In this document: positions 1 through 8,574 of the stretch, one piece after another
Numbering within the stretch: the stretch's first letter is position 1
Layout of the letters: every line of letters begins with the position of its first letter
Source: Metabacillus sp. FJAT-52054
GTDB taxonomy: Bacteria; Bacillota; Bacilli; Bacillales; Bacillaceae
Assembly (NCBI RefSeq): GCF_037201815.1
Contig: NZ_CP147407.1
Coordinates: 434,001-498,000 of the forward strand
Direction: 5' to 3'
Length of the DNA: 64,000 nt
Made by a program: the position numbers and the translations under genes
Notes under the pieces: model-generated
Told to the model about the DNA's origin: nothing
Databases searched by the model: none
What the model saw: only the letters and a program-made list of their open reading frames with translations

Positions 1-1
1 G

Positions 2-136
2 GGAGCCGTCATGCTTGTTGCTTTCTTTAAGTTTTCTGTAATTACTTGGCAGCTTGCTGCTTTCGGAGTTTTTGCTGCACTTTTGTTTTTAGCGGTGGAA
101 ACCATCCTAAAAAAGAGGAGCAGCATCTCCTCTTAA
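2..136 (+). CDS. C-terminal end of a membrane protein (partial at left edge)
   Basis: An open frame enters from the left edge and stops at TAA 134-136. The 44 visible residues form a hydrophobic stretch (around FGVFAALLFLAV) followed by a short basic and serine-rich tail, as at the C-terminus of a multi-pass membrane protein. The family cannot be named from this piece. Its stop codon overlaps the last 4 bp of the convergent permease gene on the other strand. Confidence 0.55.
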   Translation, partial: GAVMLVAFFKFSVITWQLAAFGVFAALLFLAVETILKKRSSISS

Positions 137-1467
137 CATCCGGATTCATTTTGCTTCCACTTTTTTTTCATCACAAGGCACATCACACCGATGATGGCTG
201 CGAAAAGCAGGCTTAGGAAAAATCCGGAGCGTCCTGTTTTCTCCAGCAGCGTTCCGGCGATTGCGGCAGCGAGCATGAGAATACCGGCCACGGCGATCAC
301 TTTTTCTGCCACGGCAAGCTTCAAGATTTTCAGCGATGAGAGGATTATGAAGCTCCAGTTGTACAGCAGCATGATCCCGGCTGCCGTTGTGATGTATTCG
401 TAGATTTTACCTGGTAAAATCAGGGCTGCAATGATGGAGAGCAGCATGCCGGCTGTGGCAAGGCCGAGTGAAGGAAGGGCGAGCTTCCGTTTGCCCTTCG
501 TTGTTTTGGCAAAAAATTTCGGGGCATCCCCGCCCTCCCCGAGGGTAACGAGCAGGGTGGTGACACCGAACAGGGCGGCAGTGAGGGTGGAAAAGCCCGC
601 AATAATAATGGCTGCATTGAAGACGTGCGGGAAAAAAGAAAGATCGTAGCCGCTGAGAGCCGTGACAAATGGGCTCTCTTTTTCGTTAAAAGAGCCGATG
701 GACGTCATGCTGACAGCAAGGACCAGCGAGGCGATATAAATAGCGGTCAGCAAAATCAGCATGACGGAGCCTGCTTTCGGTGCATCTTCTTTTTTCTCCA
801 ATTGCATGGCCATCAGCCCGATAACTTCAATTCCTCCGAAGGCGTAAAACGCATAGATGAGGGAGGAGCCAAAGCCTTTCCATCCATCGCGGAAAAGCTG
901 ATCCTGAGCGAGCGGGAGCGACGGCTTCTGTGCGTCACCGGGGATCAAGCCGGCAATGGCAGCAATGGCAAGGATGATAAACATGACAATCGCTGCCACC
1001 TTGGCAATGGCCATCATGTTTTCCAGCCGGTCAAAGCCCTTCGTTCCAGCCAGGACGACAAGAATGGAGAGCACTGCGTATCCCGACGCAAACAGCCAGA
1101 GCGGCACATGAGGAAACCAGAATTTCGAAAGAATCGCAAGCGCCGTGAGCTGGCTGCCCATAATCAGGATATTCGACATCCAGTAATTCCACCCGCAGCT
1201 AAACCCCGCCCAGCGGCCAAACGCCTTTCCGGAGTAATAGCAAAACGAACCCTTTTGAGGGTCCTTTGCCGTCATTTTGGCAAGCAGCCTGTAAACGATA
1301 TATGTACCAAGCGCTGCGAGCAGGAACGAGAAAATGATTGACGCTCCCGTTACTTTTATTCCGATGCTCGAACCCAGAAAGTAGCCGGTCCCGATTGTGC
1401 AGCCGATTCCGATCAGCGACAGCTGCCACCATTTTAATTGTTCTTCCTTTTTGTTTTGCTCTGTCAC
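133..1467 (-). CDS. APC-family amino acid permease
   Basis: A 444-residue, 12-segment membrane protein of the amino acid-polyamine-organocation superfamily. The N-terminal GIGCTIGTGYFLGSS motif is the glycine-rich first helix typical of the family, and EVIGLMAMQ near residue 215 matches the helix 6 region. It should import an amino acid by cation symport or exchange; the substrate cannot be read from sequence. The start is GTG at 1467, chosen because GGGGGA lies 7 bases upstream. The gene is convergent with the partial gene at the left edge and lies 46 bases downstream of the LysE-type exporter on the same strand, so co-transcription is possible. Confidence 0.85.
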   Translation of the reverse strand: MTEQNKKEEQLKWWQLSLIGIGCTIGTGYFLGSSIGIKVTGASIIFSFLLAALGTYIVYRLLAKMTAKDPQKGSFCYYSGKAFGRWAGFSCGWNYWMSNILIMGSQLTALAILSKFWFPHVPLWLFASGYAVLSILVVLAGTKGFDRLENMMAIAKVAAIVMFIILAIAAIAGLIPGDAQKPSLPLAQDQLFRDGWKGFGSSLIYAFYAFGGIEVIGLMAMQLEKKEDAPKAGSVMLILLTAIYIASLVLAVSMTSIGSFNEKESPFVTALSGYDLSFFPHVFNAAIIIAGFSTLTAALFGVTTLLVTLGEGGDAPKFFAKTTKGKRKLALPSLGLATAGMLLSIIAALILPGKIYEYITTAAGIMLLYNWSFIILSSLKILKLAVAEKVIAVAGILMLAAAIAGTLLEKTGRSGFFLSLLFAAIIGVMCLVMKKKWKQNESGC

Positions 1468-1513
1468 GTTCAGTCCCCCAGTCTAGCCTTTATTTTTTCC
1501 GGGGGAGCTGATT

Positions 1514-2143
1514 TTATGTGCTGAAAAACAGCCGGAATGCTTCGTAGCCAAAAAATAATCCGAACCCAACAAGAGACAGGCCGGATAGACAGGAGATGAC
1601 CTGCAGTGTCCGGTTATTCAGAAATCCGCGTGCAAAGCTTGAGGCGCCGGCCATGCAGACATCCCATATGAGCAGTCCCAGTAAAATCGAGCCGCTGTAT
1701 AAAAGAAGCTGTGTGTGTTCATACAGCGCTGCGGTTTTCGCCAAAACCGATCCGTAAATGCCGACCCAAAACATAATGGTAAGGGGGTTTGTCAGGGACA
1801 TCATAAAGCCGATCAGATAGGACTTGGTGAGCGAATTGGAAAGCTCCTTCCTCAGCTCCACACTTTTGCTTGCCTGAAGCAGACTCTCAATCCCGGTATA
1901 GGTCAGAACGAAGAAACCGAACAGCCAGAGAAACGCTTTAACAATGGGGATTTCGATGAAATTAACAAGCCCCATGAATACCGCAAGCATATAAAGAATA
2001 TCAGCCGTAATCGATCCAAGGCCGATAAGCCAGGAATGCCAGAAGCCTCGATTGAAGCCTCTCTCAATTTGCGCCGCATTGATCGGGCCAATGGGGGCGG
2101 CAAGAGAAATTCCGAGCAGGATATGACTGATAAATGTATTCAT
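1514..2143 (-). CDS. LysE/RhtB-family amino acid exporter
   Basis: A 209-residue protein with six predicted membrane segments. The N-terminal GISLAAPIGPINAAQIERG is the signature of the LysE/RhtB (threonine/lysine exporter) family, and SLTNPLTIMFW near residue 115 is the second conserved block. It should export amino acids or related metabolites across the cytoplasmic membrane. The start ATG has GGAGAGG upstream. It precedes the APC permease on the same strand, so the locus may pair an importer with an exporter; this is inference from position only. Confidence 0.85.
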   Translation of the reverse strand: MNTFISHILLGISLAAPIGPINAAQIERGFNRGFWHSWLIGLGSITADILYMLAVFMGLVNFIEIPIVKAFLWLFGFFVLTYTGIESLLQASKSVELRKELSNSLTKSYLIGFMMSLTNPLTIMFWVGIYGSVLAKTAALYEHTQLLLYSGSILLGLLIWDVCMAGASSFARGFLNNRTLQVISCLSGLSLVGFGLFFGYEAFRLFFST

Positions 2144-2200
2144 TCGTCCTCTCCTTCGTTGTTTTCTCTATATGTATTCCGGGGCTGTCCAAATATCCCA

Positions 2201-2233
2201 AAAAAGAAAAGCTATAACCGTAACGGCTATAGC
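2201..2233 (-). terminator. Intrinsic terminator after the small helical protein gene
   Basis: GCTATAACCG (2211-2220) pairs with CGGCTATAGC (2224-2233). Read on the minus strand the hairpin is followed by a T-rich run. It overlaps the end of the 81-residue gene. Confidence 0.7.
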
Positions 2234-2472
2234 GGACCTTGATCTTCTAATGATTCCAATGTTTCATGCAGATGGATGGCCTGTTCGGCTGCCAGGTCCA
2301 GGTGATGCCGCTCTTCTGGATCAAGCTCATCATTCTGATGCTTTTTAATTTGCTCCTTTGCGAGCTGAAGTTTTTGGAACGCCCGCTGGAATTCCCCTGA
2401 GCCTGGGTTTCCCTGTGCATCAACGACTGCTTTTTCCGCGTGATGAAGGGCGTGCAATGCGTCATCAATCAT
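2227..2472 (-). CDS. Small acidic helical protein, function unknown
   Basis: An 81-residue protein rich in Glu, Gln and His with no membrane segment. The heptad-like runs (LHHAEKAV, FQKLQLAKEQIKK, AEQAIHLHETLE) suggest an all-helical hairpin. It resembles the short DUF25xx-type proteins common in Bacillus, but I cannot assign a family with certainty. ATG at 2472 has GGGGG at a good distance. It is divergent from the CorA-type gene, sharing a 117-bp intergenic region. Confidence 0.65.
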   Translation of the reverse strand: MIDDALHALHHAEKAVVDAQGNPGSGEFQRAFQKLQLAKEQIKKHQNDELDPEERHHLDLAAEQAIHLHETLESLEDQGPL

Positions 2473-2589
2473 TGTAAATCCCCCTTTTTTTCTCTTAGCT
2501 TTTACAGGTGTGAAAACAACTATTCTAAGCTGTTTACATTGAATTTTTTAGGATATATAATACGAAACAGCATATTAGGGGGGAAGGTC

Positions 2590-3498
2590 ATGCAGGACAG
2601 CAGGGAGTATGAAAACTGGAAATGGCTTTCTCTGGAATCATTTGATGACCGGCTTTTAGAAACACTTGACTATAAGGATCAATGGAAGAGCCTGATCCAG
2701 TATGGCCACGAAAATCAAATGCACGTACAGGCGCTGAAACTGGATGGGGAAGCTGTTTACGGCTCTCTCGTCTACAGTGATGAGGGAGAGGATGTCCAAA
2801 AGGTTTTCAGCTATTACATAAATAAAGACCAATTAGTGACGATTGGATTGGATACCCGGTCGCTGAAACAGGTGAATGAACACGACTTGCAACAGAAGCT
2901 TCAGGAATCTGAGCAGGCTCCTGAAGGTTTTTTCGTGCTATTGCACGGATTGGCGAAGCATTATCTGGACGGCATTGATGAGTTTGAGCAGAAGATGGAA
3001 AAGGTCCTGCAGGAAGTGCAGCGTAATAATAAATCGAGCATCCTGAACAAAATCTATGATCTACGGCATTCTCTGCTGACATGGAAAAGTCTGATTTTGA
3101 AGGTTGTGGAAGTGAAAAAAGGAATTGAAGAAGCATTTTTAGGAGAAACCGATTCATGGGTGGAATTTAAACGAATTGATAAGCAGCTGGAGCGGGGGAT
3201 GTCCCTTCTGAAGGAATACCAGGAGGAGATTGACACGATTATCCGCCTCGAGGAGGTCATTTCCACAAATAATGGAAATGAAATTATGAAATCCCTTACC
3301 ATCATTACCATTCTGTTTACACCATTAACCGCATGGAGTGCGCTGTGGGGGATGAATTTCGAAAAAATGCCGGAGCTGAAATGGGAGCTCGGCTATCCGC
3401 TCGCAATCCTGCTCATCGTTTCTACGACCGTTCTCATCTATTGGTATATGAACTCAAAAGGCTATATGAAGGATTTATTGAAGCGAAGAAAGGATTGA
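2590..3498 (+). CDS. CorA-like magnesium/divalent cation transporter
   Basis: A 302-residue protein. The long N-terminal cytosolic helical part is followed by two C-terminal membrane segments, with the CorA signature Gly-Met-Asn in ALWGMNFEKMP just after the first one. It should form a homopentameric channel for Mg2+ or another divalent cation. The open frame extends to 2440, but ATG 2590 is preferred because AGGGGGGAAGG lies just upstream and the family domain begins there. Residues upstream of that ATG are low-complexity read-through. Confidence 0.85.
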   Translation: MQDSREYENWKWLSLESFDDRLLETLDYKDQWKSLIQYGHENQMHVQALKLDGEAVYGSLVYSDEGEDVQKVFSYYINKDQLVTIGLDTRSLKQVNEHDLQQKLQESEQAPEGFFVLLHGLAKHYLDGIDEFEQKMEKVLQEVQRNNKSSILNKIYDLRHSLLTWKSLILKVVEVKKGIEEAFLGETDSWVEFKRIDKQLERGMSLLKEYQEEIDTIIRLEEVISTNNGNEIMKSLTIITILFTPLTAWSALWGMNFEKMPELKWELGYPLAILLIVSTTVLIYWYMNSKGYMKDLLKRRKD

Positions 3499-3528
3499 GT
3501 CTGGCTCACAGCGGGTCAGGCTTTTTTT
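3498..3528 (+). terminator. Intrinsic terminator of the CorA-like gene
   Basis: AGTCTGGCTC (3498-3507) pairs, with G-U wobbles, with GGGTCAGGCT (3513-3522) and runs into seven T. Confidence 0.7.
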
Positions 3529-3593
3529 GCGGAATGAAACGGGCTCCGCAAGGAATAAACTGCAAAAGACGTTTGATAGAGAGGGGATTCAGC

Positions 3594-4493
3594 ATGTACC
3601 CATATTACCCCTATTACAGCAAGAAAATAGAGTGTGAAGAAAAGCCGCTGACCTTCCCGCCTCAAGCTCAGGACCAGCAGCCGGGCTTTGAATACTTGAT
3701 GAACCCGAGGCCGATTTCCGAGAATCCGGATTATAAAGGAAGCGGAAAACTGGAGGGGAAAACGGCCATCATCAGCGGGGGAGACAGCGGAATCGGAAGA
3801 GCAGTGGGCTATGCTTTTGCAAAAGAAGGAGCGGACTTAGTTATTCCTTATTACAATGAACACAAGGATGCGGAGGAGACAAAGCGGAGAATCGAGTCCT
3901 TTGGAAGACGCTGCCTCCTAATTCCTGGGGACTTAACGGAAGAGAAGCAAAATGAAAAGGTTGTATCCGAAACCCTTGAGACCTTTGGAAAGATTGATGT
4001 CGTTGTTAATAATCTCGCGGTTCAATATCCACAGGTGGATTTCCTGAAAATTACCGCCGAGCAATTTGATAAAACGTTCAAAACCAACATCTATGCGTAT
4101 TTTTATATGACGAAGGAAGCCGTCCCCCATCTGAAACAGGGAGCATCCATTATAAACACAGCTTCTGTCACCGCCTATAAAGGACAAAAGGAACTTGTCG
4201 ACTACTCTGCCACAAAGGGTGCCATTGTTTCATTTACCCGTTCTCTTTCATTAAACCTCATACCTAAAGGCATCCGGGTGAACAGCGTGGCCCCAGGCCC
4301 TGTCTGGACACCGCTCACGGTCTCTAGCTTTGACCCAGACCGGGTGAGTAAATTTGGTCTGCAGTCAGCTTCAAAAAGGGCTGCCCAGCCATTCGAGCTT
4401 GCCGCGGCATACGTTTATCTCGCCTCGGATGACTCGCGCTACGTCACAGGGGAGACCCTCCATGTAAATGGGGGGCAAATGGTCACAGCGTAA
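3594..4493 (+). CDS. SDR-family oxidoreductase (YdaD/YhdF-like general stress type)
   Basis: A 299-residue short-chain dehydrogenase with an N-terminal extension rich in Tyr and Pro, as in the Bacillus general-stress SDRs YdaD and YhdF. The cofactor motif GGDSGIG is at residues 62-68, the NNLA variant of NNAG at about 139, catalytic Ser191, and Tyr204 with Lys208 in YSATK. It should reduce or oxidise a carbonyl or alcohol with NAD(P)H; the substrate is unknown. The open frame runs upstream to 3333, but ATG 3594 has AGAGGGGATT before it and fits the family length. I found no clear sigma-B promoter upstream. Confidence 0.85.
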   Translation: MYPYYPYYSKKIECEEKPLTFPPQAQDQQPGFEYLMNPRPISENPDYKGSGKLEGKTAIISGGDSGIGRAVGYAFAKEGADLVIPYYNEHKDAEETKRRIESFGRRCLLIPGDLTEEKQNEKVVSETLETFGKIDVVVNNLAVQYPQVDFLKITAEQFDKTFKTNIYAYFYMTKEAVPHLKQGASIINTASVTAYKGQKELVDYSATKGAIVSFTRSLSLNLIPKGIRVNSVAPGPVWTPLTVSSFDPDRVSKFGLQSASKRAAQPFELAAAYVYLASDDSRYVTGETLHVNGGQMVTA

Positions 4494-4553
4494 GTGTAGC
4501 CAAATTCCATTTAGGGTATGAAAAGAGAAGCAGACAAAAAAGGAGACGGGATT

Positions 4554-5282
4554 ATGGCACGCAAACCGATTATAGGGATAACAGGATCACAAAAAGAAGT
4601 GAACGGAATTGATCATTCCTTCGTACACGCCAAATATCCGGAAGCCGTCCTTAGAGCGGGCGGCATTCCGGTTATTCTGCCGCTCGGGAACGATGAAGCG
4701 GCAAAGGCTTGGATTGACACGATTGATGGATTGCTTTTAAGCGGAGGAGAGGATGTCGATCCTCAATCCTATGGGGCAAATCCGCATCCGGAGCTCGGCA
4801 AAGTCATTTTGGAACGGGATGAAACGGAAATCGCGCTTGTGAAGGAAGCGGAAAAGCAGCGCACACCGATTTTCGCCATCTGCCGTGGGATTGCTTCATT
4901 AAATGTGGCGCTTGGCGGTACACTGACCCAGGATATTCACAGTCAGCTTGAGGGTGGAATCAAGCATCATCAGGAAGGCTCCCGAATCAACGCCACCCAT
5001 GAATGTAACGTAGAAGAGGGAAGCCGGCTGCACAGAATTTTAGGTGAAACGAAGATCAGCATCAACAGTATGCATCACCAGGCACTCGACAAGGTAGCCG
5101 ATAACCTAAAAGTTACGGCCAAAGCACCGGACGGCGTCATTGAGGCGGTAGAAGGCACGGATTCAGACTGGTCCCTCCTTGCCGTTCAGTGGCACCCGGA
5201 GGAAATGGCCGTGAAATACGAAAGCATGCAAAGACTGTTTGATTCATTTGTGGAAGAATGTTCAACGAAAGAAAAGGTGTAA
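4554..5282 (+). CDS. Gamma-glutamyl-gamma-aminobutyrate hydrolase-like class I amidotransferase
   Basis: A 242-residue class I glutamine amidotransferase fold protein of the PuuD group (peptidase C26). The nucleophile Cys110 sits in FAICRG, and His214 with Glu216 in QWHPEE complete the triad. SGGEDVDP near residue 63 is typical of this group. It should hydrolyse gamma-glutamyl amide bonds, for example gamma-glutamyl-GABA from putrescine breakdown; no other putrescine gene is adjacent, so the exact substrate is uncertain. ATG 4554 was chosen over the upstream ATG 4518 because AAAGGAGACGGG precedes it. Confidence 0.85.
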   Translation: MARKPIIGITGSQKEVNGIDHSFVHAKYPEAVLRAGGIPVILPLGNDEAAKAWIDTIDGLLLSGGEDVDPQSYGANPHPELGKVILERDETEIALVKEAEKQRTPIFAICRGIASLNVALGGTLTQDIHSQLEGGIKHHQEGSRINATHECNVEEGSRLHRILGETKISINSMHHQALDKVADNLKVTAKAPDGVIEAVEGTDSDWSLLAVQWHPEEMAVKYESMQRLFDSFVEECSTKEKV

Positions 5283-5290
5283 AAATAAGA

Positions 5291-5326
5291 AGCGGGACTC
5301 ACGTCATAGTGAGTCCCGCTTTTTTT
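5291..5326 (+). terminator. Strong intrinsic terminator after the amidotransferase
   Basis: AGCGGGACTCAC (5291-5302) and GTGAGTCCCGCT (5309-5320) form a perfect 12-bp stem with a 6-base loop, followed by TTTTTT. Confidence 0.95.
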
Positions 5327-5413
5327 AATCAATCTCCTGCCTTTTCTTTTGATAATAATGAATATTTTACCAATAAAAAGATGATATGATAATAGAAAAT
5401 AGGGGGTGTCGGC

Positions 5414-5881
5414 ATGTTTTCTGGAATCTTAATCATTCATATCGCAGCTGGATTTATCTGTTTAGTAACCGGGCTCGGAGCCATGCTGTCACAAAAAAGA
5501 AGGGGAAAGCACAGCTGGTTTGGTGAGGTGTATCACGGTTCGTTTGTGGTTATTTTTCTTAGCTCCATAACCATGGCGATCATGCATTGGGAAGAGAGTG
5601 CGTACCTGTTTTACATCGGCTTCTTTTCCTACTCTTTTGCCATCATCGGGTACCTGGCCGTAAAAAAGAAGTGGAAAAACTGGCTAAGGTATCATATCAG
5701 CGGGATGCTTGGCTCTTACATAGCCGTCATTACAGCGGTTCTTGTTGTAAATGCACCGAAAATCGCTTTTTTTCAAGGCATTCCGATTCTCTGGATCTGG
5801 TTTTTGCCGACGATTATCGGCAGTCCTCTTATTGCCCTCACGAATGTTAAATACCGCAGCAAAAAAGCATCAGCCACCTGA
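5414..5881 (+). CDS. DUF2306-type small membrane protein
   Basis: A 155-residue protein with four predicted membrane segments. The N-terminal IHIAAGFICLVTG, the KHSWFGEVYH block and the YHISGMLGSYIAVITA block match the DUF2306 family of small integral membrane proteins, whose function is unknown. ATG 5414 follows AGGGGGTGTCGGC. The stop codon lies inside a bidirectional terminator shared with the convergent TetR gene. Confidence 0.75.
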   Translation: MFSGILIIHIAAGFICLVTGLGAMLSQKRRGKHSWFGEVYHGSFVVIFLSSITMAIMHWEESAYLFYIGFFSYSFAIIGYLAVKKKWKNWLRYHISGMLGSYIAVITAVLVVNAPKIAFFQGIPILWIWFLPTIIGSPLIALTNVKYRSKKASAT

Positions 5882-5889
5882 TGCTTTTT
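5862..5889. terminator. Bidirectional terminator between DUF2306 gene and tetR gene
   Basis: AAAAAGCATCAG (5862-5873) pairs perfectly with CTGATGCTTTTT (5878-5889) around a 4-base loop. A-run and T-run on either side make it work on both strands. The stem includes the DUF2306 stop codon. Confidence 0.85.
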
Positions 5890-5893
5890 CCAT

Positions 5894-6511
5894 TCACTTG
5901 TCTTCCTGTATAATCTCCACCCCAAAGCTGCGGGCCGGTCCATTGGTCATGATTGTGACGATGCTGTTTGCCATATATGCCGGTGAATAGACCATTCCGT
6001 TTTGCAGCCACCAGATCATCATTCCGTGGCAGGCAGATGAAATAAAGGTCAGGATGAGCTCTCTTGGCAAAAGCATGTTTTCTTCCTTTAGCCCAGCCTT
6101 TGAATATTCGGAATCGAAGCGCCCTTTAATAATCCCCAGCATTTTATGAGAGAAATCCTGGCTTCCTTTTCCTCCAAGCATCGCCTGGAAAAAGTCAGTA
6201 TGGCTGGAGATGGCTTCAAAAACAGAGGCTATCGAAACCTTTAAGTTGCCGGTATGCAGCTTACCGTCGATCAAATGCAAGGAGGGATTGATGTTGCCGA
6301 TTACATCCCCAAGTATGTCTTCTGTCAGCTTCTCCATCAAATCAAATTTATCCTGATAATGCAGATAGAACGTGCCCCGGTTTATCATAGCTTTTTCGGT
6401 AATATCATGGATCGTCATCGCATCGAAGCCTTTTTCCGTCACGAGTTGGATAAAGGCATCCTTGATCATTTTCCGTGTGCGGATGACCCGTAAATCGGTT
6501 TTGCTCGACAT
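5894..6511 (-). CDS. TetR/AcrR-family transcriptional regulator
   Basis: A 205-residue protein. The N-terminal helix-turn-helix (residues about 10-58) has the TetR signature MTIHDITEKAMINRGTFYLH. The C-terminal half resembles the TetR_C ligand domain seen in DhaS-like regulators. ATG 6511 has GGAGG 7 bases upstream. It is divergent from the ABC-2/YhgE-like membrane protein with 169 bp between, the usual arrangement for a repressor controlling a neighbouring efflux gene and itself. That regulatory link is inferred. Confidence 0.85.
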   Translation of the reverse strand: MSSKTDLRVIRTRKMIKDAFIQLVTEKGFDAMTIHDITEKAMINRGTFYLHYQDKFDLMEKLTEDILGDVIGNINPSLHLIDGKLHTGNLKVSIASVFEAISSHTDFFQAMLGGKGSQDFSHKMLGIIKGRFDSEYSKAGLKEENMLLPRELILTFISSACHGMMIWWLQNGMVYSPAYMANSIVTIMTNGPARSFGVEIIQEDK

Positions 6512-6535
6512 TTAACATCCTCCAAGAAATTTTTA

Positions 6536-6548
6536 ATGAACAATTCAT
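6536..6548. promoter_or_regulatory. Candidate TetR operator half-site palindrome
   Basis: ATGAA and TTCAT form an inverted repeat around CAA between the divergent tetR and membrane protein genes. A second small dyad, GACA-AAC-TGTC, lies at 6647-6657 just before the downstream gene. Either could be the repressor site; there is no direct proof. Confidence 0.35.
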
Positions 6549-6680
6549 CCAAATATGTTGTTTATCCGGCAAAGTGTAGGTTTTTGATGATTGTAAGGAT
6601 CTCCTATCTAGAATACCATGTTTTATGTACAGTATGTAAGATAAAAGACAAACTGTCGATTATAATCAGGAGGTAGACCA

Positions 6681-7871
6681 ATGAACACACTCAAAAGGTT
6701 TTTTACCCAGCGGATGTTTTGGGGAGGACTTGCAGGTCTTGCAGCAGCAGCCCTTATTTTTACTTTTGCCTTCCTTGGGTCGGTAGTGAACCCGGCTCCA
6801 AAAGACTTGCCTGTCGCTATTGTTGTCGAGGATGAAGGCGTCCAGCTTCCAACCGGTCAAAAACTTGAAATAGGGAAACAGCTCGAGGACAAACTGACAA
6901 GCAATAAAGATTTGCCGTTTAAATGGACGGTTGTAAAGGATGAAAAGACGGCGAAAGACGGACTGAACGACCGGACCTATTATGCGGCACTCATTCTTCC
7001 AGCTGATCTTTCTCAAAAAGCCGCGTCTATTCAGTCCCCGAAGCCAGTTCAGGCAGAGGCTAAACTGATTCTCAATCAGGGGAAAAACCTGAACGCAGCG
7101 AACAGCGTTGGATCCATTATGGATAAAGTGTTTGCAGGGGTTAACGGACAAATTCGCGAGCAAATGATTGCCCCGATTAAAGCACAGGGAAAAATGATTT
7201 CTCCTGAACAGGCGAGTTTGCTTGCGAATCCAATCCAGCTCAAATCGGAAACGGTGAATAAGGTAGGGGAGAATAACGGCGGAGGGAACTCTCCGGCGAT
7301 GATGACTCAAATCCTTTGGCTGACAACGATCATCAGCTCTATAATCATTTTCCTGACGATGAAAAAGGCGTCGGAAAACCGGATTACACCAGGTTTCATC
7401 ACAGGCCAGCTGATCGCAGGTCTCATCTTTACAGCGATGAACTCGCTCATCATTCTTTCGATTGCAACGGGAATTCTAGGGCTTGATGTGCCGGACTTCG
7501 CGGCTGCATACGGATTCATGGTTTTCACGGCATTCATGTTCTTCCTTATGCAGGGAGCCCTTCTTAACTGGATTGGATTTGGTGCGATGCCAATCCTCAT
7601 CCTATTATTCTTCTTCTCAAGCCCGGTTTTAAGCCTGGCACCCGAATTCCTGCCGGAAGCAACCAGAACATGGCTTCTATCCTGGATTCCATTCACTCAC
7701 AGCGTGGAAGGCTTCCGCAGTCTGTTCTTCTTCGGCGGCAATGGATTTGAAGAGCAGCGCTGGATCCTTGGAATGATTGGTCTTGGAGCATTTGCTGTTA
7801 TGGCAGGTTCAATGGTAAAGGGACTGAAGAAACAGCCGGTATCAAAAGGGCAAGCGGCAGCAGAAAATTAA
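6681..7871 (+). CDS. ABC-2/YhgE-Pip-like membrane protein, probable efflux component
   Basis: A 396-residue protein with one N-terminal membrane segment (about 15-35), a soluble extracellular part of roughly 170 residues and a five- to six-helix ABC-2 type membrane domain from about 215 to 385. This layout matches YhgE/Pip-like and ABC-2 permeases. No ATPase gene is adjacent. ATG 6681 has CAGGAGG upstream. The divergent TetR gene suggests drug- or envelope-stress-responsive control. It could also be a phage-receptor-like YhgE relative; the family boundary is not clear from sequence alone. Confidence 0.75.
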   Translation: MNTLKRFFTQRMFWGGLAGLAAAALIFTFAFLGSVVNPAPKDLPVAIVVEDEGVQLPTGQKLEIGKQLEDKLTSNKDLPFKWTVVKDEKTAKDGLNDRTYYAALILPADLSQKAASIQSPKPVQAEAKLILNQGKNLNAANSVGSIMDKVFAGVNGQIREQMIAPIKAQGKMISPEQASLLANPIQLKSETVNKVGENNGGGNSPAMMTQILWLTTIISSIIIFLTMKKASENRITPGFITGQLIAGLIFTAMNSLIILSIATGILGLDVPDFAAAYGFMVFTAFMFFLMQGALLNWIGFGAMPILILLFFFSSPVLSLAPEFLPEATRTWLLSWIPFTHSVEGFRSLFFFGGNGFEEQRWILGMIGLGAFAVMAGSMVKGLKKQPVSKGQAAAEN

Positions 7872-7992
7872 GAAAAAAATAGGCAAAAGGGTAAAAGAAC
7901 GAATGATAGGGCCGATAAAAAGACTGAGCCGGTAAAACGGTGCAAAAACTAGAATTTATCCTCAATAGATCTTCTGTTCAGCCTCAAGACCC

Positions 7993-8024
7993 AGACAGCA
8001 GCCTTCACCGGCCGGCTGTCTTTT
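7993..8024 (+). terminator. Probable terminator after the membrane protein gene
   Basis: AGACAGC (7993-7999) pairs with GCTGTCT (8015-8021), with GCC/GGC pairing inside, followed by TTTTCTTTT. It lies 120 bp beyond the stop; the intervening stretch shows no gene. Confidence 0.5.
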
Positions 8025-8102
8025 CTTTTAGCTTGATAGCTTGTATTCTTCAAATTCAATATAATGATTAATCAATAGAATAATTGAAAAGGAGGGTGCG
8101 AT

Positions 8103-8309
8103 ATGTCTGATATTACATTCCTAGCGTCATCCAAACCATTTATCATACCGGATGAAATCCAGGAGTATAATCATCGCACTGTTTTTGAACGGATGGAGGA
8201 TTTTATGGAATTATGGGTGAGTGAAGTGGATGAGGATGGATGGGGTGACTGGATGAAAGGGATCTTTACCTTGCCATACATTTATGAAATCTCAGGTGAG
8301 ACGGGGTAA
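8103..8309 (+). pseudogene. N-terminal fragment of a split gene (gene Y), interrupted at about 8298
   Basis: The first 65 residues (start MSDITFLASS, ending YIYEISG) form a normal N-terminus with GGAGGGTG upstream of ATG 8103. After the Gly codon at 8295-8297 the frame runs only three foreign codons into a stop. The rest of the same protein appears at about 10177-10422 in the same orientation. I therefore read both as halves of one roughly 150-170 residue soluble acidic protein split by inserted DNA. The joining of the halves rests on matching character and my recollection of an uninterrupted Bacillus homologue, so an alignment is needed. The family has no function I can name. Confidence 0.65.
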
Positions 8310-8448
8310 CGGTGATGCCCTGCTTCTTTAAATCCGGCATAACGTGCGTGAGCATGACCATCGTCGCATACTCGGCGATGTCCCGGTATCGCGAGTCGGT
8401 CGTTGTCTCATTAAATGTTCCTATCATATTTGTCAAAACCCCTCTCAT
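8298..8448 (-). pseudogene. Gene X, N-terminal fragment (runs into the insertion edge)
   Basis: Read leftwards from ATG 8448 (or more likely ATG 8427, with GAGGGG about 12 bases upstream), the frame encodes about 50 residues including DSRYRDIAEYATMVMLTH and ends abruptly at the junction with gene Y. A TATAAT -10-like element lies at 8493-8498 on this strand. The product is not recognised. The apparent C-terminal remainder is at 10082-10174, at the other end of the insert. Confidence 0.45.
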
Positions 8449-8505
8449 TCTGCTCTATACACAGCGTTTTAAAAACAAATTACATAGCTTAATTATACCA
8501 TAGAA

Positions 8506-8527
8506 AAAAGAGGCCGAAGCCTCTTTT
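8506..8527. terminator. Hairpin copy 1, AGAGGC-CGAA-GCCTCT core
   Basis: AAAAGAGGC (8506-8514) pairs with GCCTCTTTT (8519-8527) around a CGAA tetraloop; flanking A and T runs make it a bidirectional terminator. The same core recurs at 10002-10029 near the other end of the insertion. Confidence 0.75.
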
Positions 8528-8574
8528 GTAACAGGATTTGTTAAACAAACCAGCATATGGCTGGAACAATTCAA

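Noticed and set aside
625..1341. 238-residue plus-strand frame opposite the APC permease
   Set aside because: It is the antisense shadow of a clear membrane transporter, with biased composition and no ribosome binding site.
2440..2589. Longer CorA start
   Set aside because: The extra 50 residues lie upstream of the only good ribosome binding site and overlap the divergent gene's start region.
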